Shown here: positions 43,807-50,942 of the stretch, in pieces | Layout: the number at the start of each line of letters is the position of its first letter | Position numbering within the stretch: the stretch's first letter is position 1 | Assembly (NCBI GenBank): GCA_005789975.1 | Contig: SXWC01000132.1 | Span: forward strand, 1-64,000 | From: Planctomycetaceae bacterium | GTDB taxonomy: Bacteria; Planctomycetota; Planctomycetia; Pirellulales; UBA1268 | DNA: 64,000 bases | Direction of reading: 5' to 3' | Program-made: the position numbers and the translations under genes | Notes under the pieces: model-generated | What the model was told of the DNA's origin: nothing | Databases searched by the model: none | The model's input: the letters and a program-made list of their open reading frames with translations, nothing else

Positions 43807-45063
43807 TTAAGCCTCGACGCCGGCCCCCGGGGCGGGGTTGTTGCGTGAACCGTTGCGTTGGGTGTCCCCGAACGCGGCGGCATACTCGGCACGGGCTTCG
43901 GGCATCTTCGCCCAGCAGTTCTCCGCCGTCCGCTCGGCGTTCGTCCCGACGTAGTACCGCAGCGTGGTCTCGATCGACTCGTGCCGCATCAGCTCTTTCA
44001 GATCCGCCGGCATGACCCTCGCCGCCCAGCGGGATCCGAAGGATCTCCGCAGGTCGTGAGCGCTGGCGTACTTTTTCCGCTTCGGGTCGGTCGGATCCGT
44101 CCGGACGATCACGCCGGCCTTCTTCCCGATCTTCGACACGATGCGCCCCGCCCAGTCAGCCCGGGCCTCGACCTTGCGAAACTTCCGCTTCGGCAGCGTG
44201 AACACGGGTCCGGTCCTGGCCGACTCCGGGGTCTCGATCAGGAGCATCGCGAACTCCGGGGCGATCGGCAGGAGCCGGTCGGCGTGTCCCTTCTCCAGCT
44301 CGGCGAGGACGCGGAGGACCGGCAGACCGTGGTCGGGCTTCGGCAGGATCGGGTGGAGCTTGTCCTCGCGGTCCCAGTAGAGCTCTAGGCTCTCCGTAAG
44401 CCGCAGGCCGGACGCCCATAGGCCGCGGAGGTAGTGCTGCCATGCCGGGGCGTTTTTCTCGCCCACGACGGGCGGCGTCGCCGCAAGCATCCGCTCGAAC
44501 TCCTCCAGCGTGATCGCTCGACCCTTCATTGGCGTCGCGCCGCTCGACTTCTTCGCGCGGCGTATCGTCGGTATCGTCGGACATACCGGGAGGAGCTTCT
44601 GCGACACGCCCCATCGCAGCATCGCTTTCAGTTGCCCCAGGTAGCTCTTGATCGTCGACTCCGACTTCTTCTCGTCTCGCAGGATCGCGACGAGCCCGGA
44701 GATCCGCTCGTCGGTGACGTCGAACAGCTTTCTCGGCGCGAGGTGCTTCTCGACCAGATTGCAGACCGTGTCGATCTTTGCGCTGGTCTCCTTTGCGAGA
44801 CCTGCAACGTGTTCCCGTTCATAGCGTTCGCGGAACGACTCCCAGGACATTTCCGATGGAATCGCGGCGACGCCCCTGCGGAGCAACTGCTCGAGTTCTC
44901 TCGCCTGCGCTTCGGCGTCCTTCCGGTCGCGAGCCTTGCCCGTGTCGCGGATGCCGGTGGACTTCGTCTTCCGCTTGCCGGTGACGGGGTCGATCCACTG
45001 GAGCAGGAACGTCGAGCGGTCGGGGTAGCGGTTTACCCAGACCGTGATGGTACGATCGGCCAT
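43807..45063 (-). CDS. int: Tyrosine recombinase/integrase of the element
   Basis: 418 residues. An N-terminal arm-binding-like domain (TITVWVNRYPDRSTFLLQW) is followed by a core-binding SAM-like domain (about 75-170) and the catalytic domain. Catalytic residues are visible: Arg in ASGLRLTESL (about 221), HDLRR (about 336-340), His in LMRHESIETT (about 361) and the nucleophile Tyr in LRYYV (370 or 371). ATG 45063 has AAGGAGAG upstream; ATG 45087 does not. It ends 5 bp inside attL, the standard place for a tRNA-targeting integrase. Confidence 0.95.
   Translation of the reverse strand: MADRTITVWVNRYPDRSTFLLQWIDPVTGKRKTKSTGIRDTGKARDRKDAEAQARELEQLLRRGVAAIPSEMSWESFRERYEREHVAGLAKETSAKIDTVCNLVEKHLAPRKLFDVTDERISGLVAILRDEKKSESTIKSYLGQLKAMLRWGVSQKLLPVCPTIPTIRRAKKSSGATPMKGRAITLEEFERMLAATPPVVGEKNAPAWQHYLRGLWASGLRLTESLELYWDREDKLHPILPKPDHGLPVLRVLAELEKGHADRLLPIAPEFAMLLIETPESARTGPVFTLPKRKFRKVEARADWAGRIVSKIGKKAGVIVRTDPTDPKRKKYASAHDLRRSFGSRWAARVMPADLKELMRHESIETTLRYYVGTNAERTAENCWAKMPEARAEYAAAFGDTQRNGSRNNPAPGAGVEA
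43840..43859 (+). repeat. GTTGCGT arm-type repeat near attL
   Basis: 20-bp GTTGCGTGAACCGTTGCGTT, which itself contains two GTTGCGT units 12 bp apart. The identical sequence lies near attR at 57362. Likely an integrase or Xis arm-binding site (inference). It lies inside the int coding end. Confidence 0.6.
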
Positions 45064-45100
45064 AGATCCACTCTCCTTCTCATTCAAGGGGATGGGTTTA

Positions 45101-45137
45101 GGCGCTGGCGATCCGTTCGCAGCGGGTCGCCAGCGCC
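45101..45137. terminator. Perfect 11-bp hairpin between int and the cargo operon
   Basis: GGCGCTGGCGA and its complement with a 15-base loop, located between the end of the cargo genes (45184) and the integrase start. No T-tract. It could separate int transcription from the operon. Confidence 0.45.
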
Positions 45138-45183
45138 GATCCCGAATATACGTTGGCGACGAGCTTCGCGTGAGGATGGCCGG

Positions 45184-45372
45184 TCAGGGGACCGCGGGAT
45201 CCTCGTCGTCCTCGCGATCCCGGCGAGCGTGGAGCCGCCGGTGATGGAGCTCGTCGAGCCGATCGTCGGCGTCCTGGCGGTCGGTCCGGCCCGGGGCGCG
45301 GACGTCAGCGGGACGTCCGGCCAGCGTGTCGCGGCGCGGCAGCGGCGCGGGCTTGGGGGCGGTCGTCGTCAC
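45184..45372 (-). CDS. Small charged protein at the end of the satellite operon
   Basis: 62 residues. GTG 45372 overlaps the stop of the upstream protease-like gene (GTGA), which is the main support for it being real. The protein is Pro/Arg-rich at first (APKPAPLPRRDTLAGR) and ends in a highly charged repeat-like tail (DELHHRRLHARRDREDDED). No family recognised. It might be a scaffold-like or decoration factor, but there is no direct evidence. Confidence 0.5.
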   Translation of the reverse strand: MTTTAPKPAPLPRRDTLAGRPADVRAPGRTDRQDADDRLDELHHRRLHARRDREDDEDPAVP

Positions 45373-46178
45373 CGTGAGTATCTCCGCCAGCGGAATCGTG
45401 CCTCGGCGACGAGCTTGTCGATCTGGCGACGCAGCTCGTCGGCGTTGCCGGGCCTGGATCCTGGGAACGCGATAGCGCAGGCGGCCGCGTAGGCGGGCCT
45501 GTCGTCTGGCAGCAGGGCGACGTGGCAGAGCGTCGCGCGGGTCACGAGCCTGGTCGGGTTCGGCACGCGGACGGTCTGGCAGTCCCGGATTTTGAGCGCG
45601 ACGCTCACCCCGCACCCCGCGGCGATGGCCTGGAGGGCATCGCGGGCCATGGGCAGGCGGGCGTCGACGATCCACTCGAGCACCAGGCCGTGGGGCGTGT
45701 CGATCGCCCGGAGTGACGGGCCCGCATATGCGAGCTTGGGGCCGTGGTGGCCGAACTGCAGGTTGAACGACCGCTCGGCGTTGAGCTCGTCCGCCCGGCC
45801 GAACGCTTTTGGAGCGATCGCCTCCGGCAAGGGCTCCTGGATGTGGTGGCCGGGGGCGTCGGTGAACGACGGGCAGGGCAGCAGCAACACGCGGGTCCGC
45901 ACGGCCGGCACGGCGGCCGGCGTCGGCCTGGCCGGCGACCTCGAGGAGCTGCTCGTCACCGGGACGATACGGCCGGTCTTCCGGTCGCGGACCCACACGC
46001 CGGGCCCGGTGGGCCCGGGACGGGCGACGCGGATCTCGGGGAGCCCTTGGGCCCGTCGGTGTTCGTTGACGCGTCGCAGGATGTGCGTCGGGGCATGGGC
46101 GAGGGACCGGGCGATCGTCGAGGTAGTCCTCTCGGATCCTGCAGTCTCCACGCCGTCTGCTCGTTCGAGGGTGTGCAT
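45369..46178 (-). CDS. HK97-type prohead protease-like protein
   Basis: 269 residues. The region about 135-230 follows the S78 prohead protease pattern: FNLQFGHHGPKLAY with the catalytic-type His, GLVLEWIVDARLPMARDALQ, GVSVALKI with the catalytic-type Ser, and TRATLCHVALLPDD. Preceding residues are a Pro/Arg-rich extension (about 1-130) not usual in the family. In HK97-like phages this enzyme matures the capsid; in this island no capsid gene is seen, so it may act on helper proheads or redirect capsid size (inference). Overlaps its neighbours by 1-4 bp. Confidence 0.6.
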   Translation of the reverse strand: MHTLERADGVETAGSERTTSTIARSLAHAPTHILRRVNEHRRAQGLPEIRVARPGPTGPGVWVRDRKTGRIVPVTSSSSRSPARPTPAAVPAVRTRVLLLPCPSFTDAPGHHIQEPLPEAIAPKAFGRADELNAERSFNLQFGHHGPKLAYAGPSLRAIDTPHGLVLEWIVDARLPMARDALQAIAAGCGVSVALKIRDCQTVRVPNPTRLVTRATLCHVALLPDDRPAYAAACAIAFPGSRPGNADELRRQIDKLVAEARFRWRRYSR

Positions 46179-46669
46179 CAGAGGGTCTCCGCGGTGCCGG
46201 TGGCCATGTAGTCGGGCCAAATCCGAGTGTGCTTGGCATGGGCCATGTGGACGACGCTGCGGTAATACGCGGCCCCGCAGCCGTCGCAGGTCTGGCGGTA
46301 GATCGTCTCGAGCCGCTCGGCTTCGGCCTTGGCGGTGGCGATCGCCAGCAAGAGCTTCTGGTGGTTGCCGCCGTACGGGGCCAGCAGGTCGGCGGCCGTC
46401 GCCTCGCAGTCGGCCGCGGTTCGCGTGGCGTTGCGCACGGCCGTTATCGCCTCGGCGTCGGCGTGGAGGGCGGCCGCGGGGTCCGTGATTCCGAGCGCGG
46501 CGGCTGCGGTGAGCAGCTGGCGGCCGTCGGGGGCGGGCTTGCCGTCGGCGATCTGGACGGCCCACCGCCGCCAATCGTCGGCGGCCTGGGCTCGCAGCTG
46601 GTGATCGAGTTCCGCGAGCGCCTGGGCGGGGGACGTGTTGCCGGGTTTTTTGGTGGCGGTGGCTGGCAT
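46178..46669 (-). CDS. Hypothetical satellite protein
   Basis: 163 residues. Mostly alanine-rich helix (QALAELDHQLRAQAADDWRR, then LLLAIATAKAEAERLETI) with a CDGC motif near the C-terminus (TCDGCGAAYYRSVVHMAHAK) that could bind zinc with nearby His residues. No family recognised. TGA overlaps the ATG of the protease-like gene downstream. Confidence 0.7.
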   Translation of the reverse strand: MPATATKKPGNTSPAQALAELDHQLRAQAADDWRRWAVQIADGKPAPDGRQLLTAAAALGITDPAAALHADAEAITAVRNATRTAADCEATAADLLAPYGGNHQKLLLAIATAKAEAERLETIYRQTCDGCGAAYYRSVVHMAHAKHTRIWPDYMATGTAETL

Positions 46670-46753
46670 GGGATTTCCTAAGTGGGCGTTGGGCTGGCCA
46701 TGAGCATGGAGTTGACGTGAACGACCGTGCGGGTCAATAGCCCTTACCCGCGG

Positions 46754-47218
46754 CTACTTGGTGGCGATGGGCGAGTACCGGTTGTGGTAGTTCAACCAGT
46801 CGGTTTCCGCGAAGCGTAGTTCCGCCTCCCGCCATTCCTTGGCGCTGATGAGCCCCAGGCTGTCGAGGTGTTCGAGCTCGATCGCGGTCTTGTGCCAAGC
46901 GACGTCGGCGATCTCTATCTCGCAGCCCTCGATCTGCCGCAGCGGATGCCGGAGGCTCGGTAGGTCGTTCTTCCAGGCCGGCGGCGGGATCTCTCCGAGG
47001 ATGTACGCGGCCATGGGCCGCGAGCCGGGGAACCCGGCCCGCCATCGCTTGGTGATCTCGTTCCCCCAAACTGCCCATGGGCGGGCGAACTCGGCGCGGG
47101 TCCGCAGGTCCCAGTGGCCGAAGCAATCGCCGTTCGTCAGGTTGAACTCCACAATCTCGCGGAGCATTTCGTCGTTCGCGGTGCGGATCGGGCATCGCTG
47201 CGCTGTTCTTCGTGGCAT
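46754..47218 (-). CDS. Hypothetical satellite protein
   Basis: 154 residues and no family recognised. The sequence looks globular with many Trp residues (FGHWDLRTRAEFARPWAVWG, then ETDWLNYHNRY) and ends at TAG 46754. ATG 47218 lies 4 bases beyond the small-terminase stop, so it is in the same operon. Such proteins next to a satellite terS sometimes redirect packaging or capsid size, but nothing in the sequence proves that. Confidence 0.72.
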   Translation of the reverse strand: MPRRTAQRCPIRTANDEMLREIVEFNLTNGDCFGHWDLRTRAEFARPWAVWGNEITKRWRAGFPGSRPMAAYILGEIPPPAWKNDLPSLRHPLRQIEGCEIEIADVAWHKTAIELEHLDSLGLISAKEWREAELRFAETDWLNYHNRYSPIATK

Positions 47219-47221
47219 CTC

Positions 47222-47641
47222 TTAGGCCTCCAGGTGTGCGAGGAGTCGTTGCAGCGCGCCGCTGGCCTGGGCCCGGTAGTCGCGGGCGAGGAGTGCGGCC
47301 GGGTGGGGCTTGGCGGCCCCCTTGGCGTCGCCGATGGTCATTCCCTCGCGGGAGGTGATCTCCTCGGCCTGGGCGGCTTTCGTCATGGCCTCACAAGCCA
47401 GCCGCAGAAGAGCCGCGACCGGCGTTGTGAGGTTCCACCTCCTGCTGACGTCGTCGTAGAGGGCCTGGGCCGCCGGCGACAGTTCGAGCGAGGCGAGCGT
47501 GACGGTCGGGGCGGTCGCGGGCGTAGGTGCCTTGGCCCGGTCGCGCTTGTCCTGGTTGGTCTTGGCCCGCAGGCTGCTTGATCGCCGGCGCGTGCGGCCG
47601 GGCTCGCGGGGCTCGGGGTTCTTGGCGGCGAAGAGCGTCAT
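47222..47641 (-). CDS. terS: P27-family-like terminase small subunit
   Basis: 139 residues. The pattern LSPAAQALYDDVSRRW, LLRLACEAMTKAAQAEEITS and KPHPAALLARDYRAQASGAL (NP/HP-containing helix) is that of P27/Terminase_4 small subunits, which recognise packaging sites. Preceded by a basic tail (RTRRRSSSLRAKTNQDKRDR) that could bind DNA. ATG 47641 has GGAGG 7 bases upstream. No large subunit accompanies it, as in PICI-type satellites. Confidence 0.7.
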   Translation of the reverse strand: MTLFAAKNPEPREPGRTRRRSSSLRAKTNQDKRDRAKAPTPATAPTVTLASLELSPAAQALYDDVSRRWNLTTPVAALLRLACEAMTKAAQAEEITSREGMTIGDAKGAAKPHPAALLARDYRAQASGALQRLLAHLEA

Positions 47642-47958
47642 AGGGATACCTCCGTGATGTTTTTGAGCGTTTTCCGGGCTCCGTCGAAGTCGCCGACTTC
47701 GAGCATCCGCCGATAGAGTTCGCGGTAGCTGGCCAGGACCCACCCGCGGAGGGCGTCGGTGTCGGGCTGGCCTTCCGCGGCGAAGTGGCCGCGTACCGCG
47801 GATAGCACGGTGTCTGCTTTTGCGTCGGGGTATTTGGCGCGGAGGGCTTCGAGCACGTCGTGTTCGGACGCGCCGGTGATGAGCCATTGGACGACAGCCA
47901 CGGCCGGCGGCGGCGGGGGCTCGTTGTCTTGGACGGCCAGCGCGGTGTCTTCAGCCAT
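47638..47958 (-). CDS. Small helical satellite protein upstream of terS
   Basis: 106 residues, overlapping both neighbours by 4 and 8 bp. An HTH-like stretch VVQWLITGASEHDVLEALRA and WVLASYRELYRRMLEVGDFD resemble parts of small-terminase or other DNA-binding proteins of phages, but not a full family match. It may form the packaging-specificity complex with the next gene product. Confidence 0.65.
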   Translation of the reverse strand: MAEDTALAVQDNEPPPPPAVAVVQWLITGASEHDVLEALRAKYPDAKADTVLSAVRGHFAAEGQPDTDALRGWVLASYRELYRRMLEVGDFDGARKTLKNITEVSL

Positions 47959-48622
47959 GCTCGTGCCACCATTGGGTGAGGTCGGTGTGATCGCCGTCGG
48001 CGAGCGATCGCCGCTGCGACTGCCAGAGATCGTTGAGCACGGTCTCGAGGAAGTCGGCGAGCACGGGGTCGTGCGCGACCGTGAAGTCCTCGAGCCGCGG
48101 ATTGTGATTCAGATTCATCGAGGTGCGGATAACGACCTTCCAGGTGTCGTTTTTGAGGATCGAGAACTTGGCGTGGTTCTTCGTGACGCGGACGCTGTCG
48201 GGCCCGAAGGCCTGGCGGATGCGGGCGGCCAGCTGCGGGCATCGGCGCACAAACGTGAGGTCGACCAGCCAGCGGGCCGCCGTGATTCGGCCCGAACCCA
48301 CGAGGGACAGCGCGGTGCTGACGTCGGTGTTGGCGGCCGTCCACGTCGATATCGAGAGGCTGGCGGGCCCGGTGTGGGCGAGGACGGCCTCGATCAGGTC
48401 GATTAGCGAAAACTGGCCTTTGGTCAGTCCGAAGATTTCGCGGCCGTCGAGGTCGAGGCCGGCGACGGCTTCGGTGGCGGACTGTTTCCGCCGGAGGTCG
48501 CGGATGTCCCGGTACCGGTCGCGGACGACGACGAGATGGGCCCTGCGGATGCTGTCGGGGTCGGCGACTGGGTCGTGTTTGACCTCTAGCAGCGGATTCG
48601 GGCGGGGTGGCGGGGTGTTCAC
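47951..48622 (-). CDS. PLD-superfamily-like protein (HxK motif)
   Basis: 223 residues. VTKNHAKFSILKNDTW contains the H-x-K motif (about 150-152) and VIRTSMNLNHNPRLEDF resembles the Asn/Glu part of a phospholipase D half-site. Only one half-site is present, so a dimer would be needed, as in some bacterial nucleases (Nuc-like). The GTG start at 48622 is set by position 12 bases before the first conserved residues. Function in the element unknown: possible DNA-end processing or interference. Confidence 0.6.
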   Translation of the reverse strand: MNTPPPRPNPLLEVKHDPVADPDSIRRAHLVVVRDRYRDIRDLRRKQSATEAVAGLDLDGREIFGLTKGQFSLIDLIEAVLAHTGPASLSISTWTAANTDVSTALSLVGSGRITAARWLVDLTFVRRCPQLAARIRQAFGPDSVRVTKNHAKFSILKNDTWKVVIRTSMNLNHNPRLEDFTVAHDPVLADFLETVLNDLWQSQRRSLADGDHTDLTQWWHEHG

Positions 48623-48723
48623 GGGGCGGCCTGGGATTTTTGGGGCGGGACGCGATGGCCACGGTGGCTGGTACGCGTTCGGAGCGGGCGTGGGTTATTC
48701 CTTCGAGTTTCAGCGTGACGCAC

Positions 48724-48735
48724 GGGGGTACCCCC
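48724..48735. promoter_or_regulatory. GGGGGTACCCCC palindrome
   Basis: Perfect 12-bp palindrome in the 145-bp gap between the PLD-like and HNH-like genes. It could be a regulator site. Confidence 0.3.
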
Positions 48736-48767
48736 TTGTCCGGCGCGAGGGCTTTCCCTGCTCCGAG

Positions 48768-49088
48768 TCAGGTGATGTTCTCGACGCGTTCCTCGGCCGC
48801 GGGCATCGGCTCCGGGTGGTCGCCGTGTTCGCGGCGGCACGCCGGGCAGACGAGAGCGACGTTGGCGAGGTCGTCGCCGGCCGCGGGGTCGATTCGCACG
48901 AACGCGCGGTTCTCGTCGTCGACCAGGGCGAGCCCGCATCGCCGGCAGGCGAGCGCGTCGCGGATTGCGATAGCGATCGCGTCCTGCCGCGTTACGGGCG
49001 GGTCCTCGGGCGAGGATCCGCTGCCGGCATCGGTTGCCATCCATGACGTCATGCTCCGCAGTTTGCCGAACTCGCCGCGCGAGTCCAT
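48768..49088 (-). CDS. HNH-like zinc-ribbon protein
   Basis: 106 residues. CRRCGLALVDDENRAFVRID and DDLANVALVCPACRREHG have the spacing of an HNH nuclease (CxxC...NL..LC..C) but the catalytic His residues are not obvious (VRID where HxxH is expected), so it may be inactive or zinc-binding only. HNH proteins often accompany terminases. ATG 49088 is used; MTSWMATDAG at 49052 is an alternative. Confidence 0.6.
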   Translation of the reverse strand: MDSRGEFGKLRSMTSWMATDAGSGSSPEDPPVTRQDAIAIAIRDALACRRCGLALVDDENRAFVRIDPAAGDDLANVALVCPACRREHGDHPEPMPAAEERVENIT

Positions 49089-49094
49089 CCCCGA

Positions 49095-49793
49095 TCACCA
49101 TGGGATCTCGTTCTCCGGGATGCCGCTGGCGTCGATCCCCTTCCGGCGTCGCGACGGTCGCGGCGTACTCGCCTTCCGCTCGCCGATGGTGAACGCGAGC
49201 GGATCGTCTGCCGTGTCGCCCGGATCGGGGAGGTCGAATGTTTCGCCGGCGATCAGGAAGGCGGCGGCAAGCTCGTCTGTTTCGGTTGAGCATGCGAGGA
49301 CATTCCATCGCGGCGCCACGGCGATCGTTGCCTTCTTTGCCCCGGTGGCGACAATCGCGTTTGCCACGGCCAGCAGGTGTCGCGGGTCGAGCTCGAACAC
49401 GGTCTTCGTCATGCCGCTGGCGATCTCGCCCTCGACGACGTCCGCCAGATCTCTGGCGGACCGCGGCAGCGTCCCCGGACGGATTGCTATGTCCACGAGC
49501 TCGCCGTTCGCCCCGACGATCGAGCCGCTCGACTCCGTTAGCCGGTAGAGCTTGATCGGTCGCGACGGGTCCGCGGCGGCCATCGCCGCGGGCTCGACGA
49601 GGATCGGCTCCAGTTCGCCGGCGGTAGCCGTGGTGATCGTGGCGGCGTGGCGGCCCTCGCAAACGGACACGATCGTCCCGTGTCTGTCCTGCCGGATCTC
49701 GATTCCTTCGCCAGCGGTGGCGGCCAGCGGCCGGAGGAACCGCTCCAGGTGCGCGACGATGCCGGGGAGCGTGATGGTCGTAGGAATACTCAT
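49095..49793 (-). CDS. Hypothetical satellite protein with possible sliding-clamp-like region
   Basis: 232 residues. TVFELDPRHLLAVANAIVAT followed by ATIAVAPRWNVLACSTETDE and a second segment DELAAAFLIAGE recall one DnaN-type domain, which would make sense beside a replicase, but the match is weak. The C-terminus is basic (RPSRRRKGID). GGGAG lies about 10 bases before the ATG. Function unproven. Confidence 0.65.
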   Translation of the reverse strand: MSIPTTITLPGIVAHLERFLRPLAATAGEGIEIRQDRHGTIVSVCEGRHAATITTATAGELEPILVEPAAMAAADPSRPIKLYRLTESSGSIVGANGELVDIAIRPGTLPRSARDLADVVEGEIASGMTKTVFELDPRHLLAVANAIVATGAKKATIAVAPRWNVLACSTETDELAAAFLIAGETFDLPDPGDTADDPLAFTIGERKASTPRPSRRRKGIDASGIPENEIPW

Positions 49794-50002
49794 GGCAATT
49801 GGGCTCCCATCCTGGAGGCAGCCTTTGGTCTCAGAGCCAATCTGGCGCCAGCAGGTAGCCCTGGGTGGGCGAGGGTGGTTGGCGGGGCGTGAGCGTACGG
49901 GGGTTTGTCGCTGCTTTTACGCCGCGGCGGCATGGATTCCGGATCGCAGGTATGGTATCCCTCGAGAGGTGTAGTCCTGCCAAAAGAAGAGGAGCGTTAT
50001 CG

Positions 50003-50503
50003 ATGTCGACGGATGGAAAAAAACTTTGGCATCTCGCGAGGGACGGCGAGAAGTTTGGTCCGTACACGTCACAGCAACTATCCGAGTTGGGCAAGGACGG
50101 CCGCATCACTGGAGACATGGTGGTGTGGCGCGAAGGGATGGGCGAATGGCTGCCTGTATCAAAGGTCAAGGGATTGCAGTTGACGCCTGTCGCTCCTGCG
50201 CCGCCTCCGGCGCCCTCTTCGCCTGCTATCACAGTGGCTGTCTCGCCTGCTCCTCGCGCTGCTCCAATGCCGGTGACAGGCCACGTCACGATTGAAAAGA
50301 CAAGAAAGTCACTCAAGGCCCAGCAGTTACTGGGCTTATTGAGTATCGCGATCGGCCTATTACTTCTTTGCATTGGGGCGTCTTTGGCAGAGCCAGGTAG
50401 TAAAAGCACAAGCTCACTCATACCGGCTGGTTCACTGCTGTTTGTGGGTGGGCTCGCATGGCGGATCATTACTGGCGTTCGAATCTGGTGGCACCACGGG
50501 TAA
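50003..50503 (+). CDS. GYF_2 (DUF4339) domain membrane protein
   Basis: 166 residues, the only clear plus-strand gene in the middle of the element. WHLARDGEKFGPYTSQQLSE and GMGEWLPVSKVKG are the GYF_2/DUF4339 pattern. A Pro-rich linker (about 65-95) leads to two hydrophobic helices (LLGLLSIAIGLLLLCIGASL and the C-terminal segment). AGAGGAG precedes ATG 50003. It has its own promoter region and lower GC, like a moron gene acquired by the element. Confidence 0.82.
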   Translation: MSTDGKKLWHLARDGEKFGPYTSQQLSELGKDGRITGDMVVWREGMGEWLPVSKVKGLQLTPVAPAPPPAPSSPAITVAVSPAPRAAPMPVTGHVTIEKTRKSLKAQQLLGLLSIAIGLLLLCIGASLAEPGSKSTSSLIPAGSLLFVGGLAWRIITGVRIWWHHG

Positions 50504-50555
50504 GAAAATGCGTGGTGGGCGATGCGAGGTCCGCGAAGTGGGGCTTGCGCAACCC

Positions 50556-50942
50556 TCATGGCATTGGGACTCCGTACCAGACGGTGAACTTCCGGAGCCG
50601 TCCGCAGGCGATGCAGTCGCGGCGGACTGATTGCCCATCGTGGATCTTCTGGTCGACGGTCTCCGTCGAGCGGCACCGATCGCATCGGTCGGCGCCGGCC
50701 GGCAGCGGGAGCTGATCGGTGTCGGCGCTCTTCGCCGGCCAGATCGGGGTGTCGGCCCAGAGCGGCCGCCCGCGGGTGAGCGAACCGATCAACTCATCGC
50801 GGTGATCGGCGAGCGTTTGCCAGACGGACTCCGGCAGCTCGACATCGACATCCACCCGGACACGGCCGTCGACGAGCCGGAGTCGGCCGCCGGCGGCGTC
50901 GACGGCCGCCATAGCTTCGAGGAGATTGCCCGTGGTGCTCAC
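50556..50942 (-). CDS. Zinc-knuckle protein coupled to the replicase
   Basis: 128 residues. The N-terminal part RLRLVDGRVRVDVDVELPES with a following helix QTLADHRDELIGSL resembles the TubC-N docking fold. The C-terminal part has a zinc knuckle CDRCRSTETV and CIACGRLRKFTVW. Its GTG start overlaps the replicase stop (GTGA), so expression is coupled. It may tether the replicase or help DNA binding (inference). Confidence 0.65.
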   Translation of the reverse strand: MSTTGNLLEAMAAVDAAGGRLRLVDGRVRVDVDVELPESVWQTLADHRDELIGSLTRGRPLWADTPIWPAKSADTDQLPLPAGADRCDRCRSTETVDQKIHDGQSVRRDCIACGRLRKFTVWYGVPMP

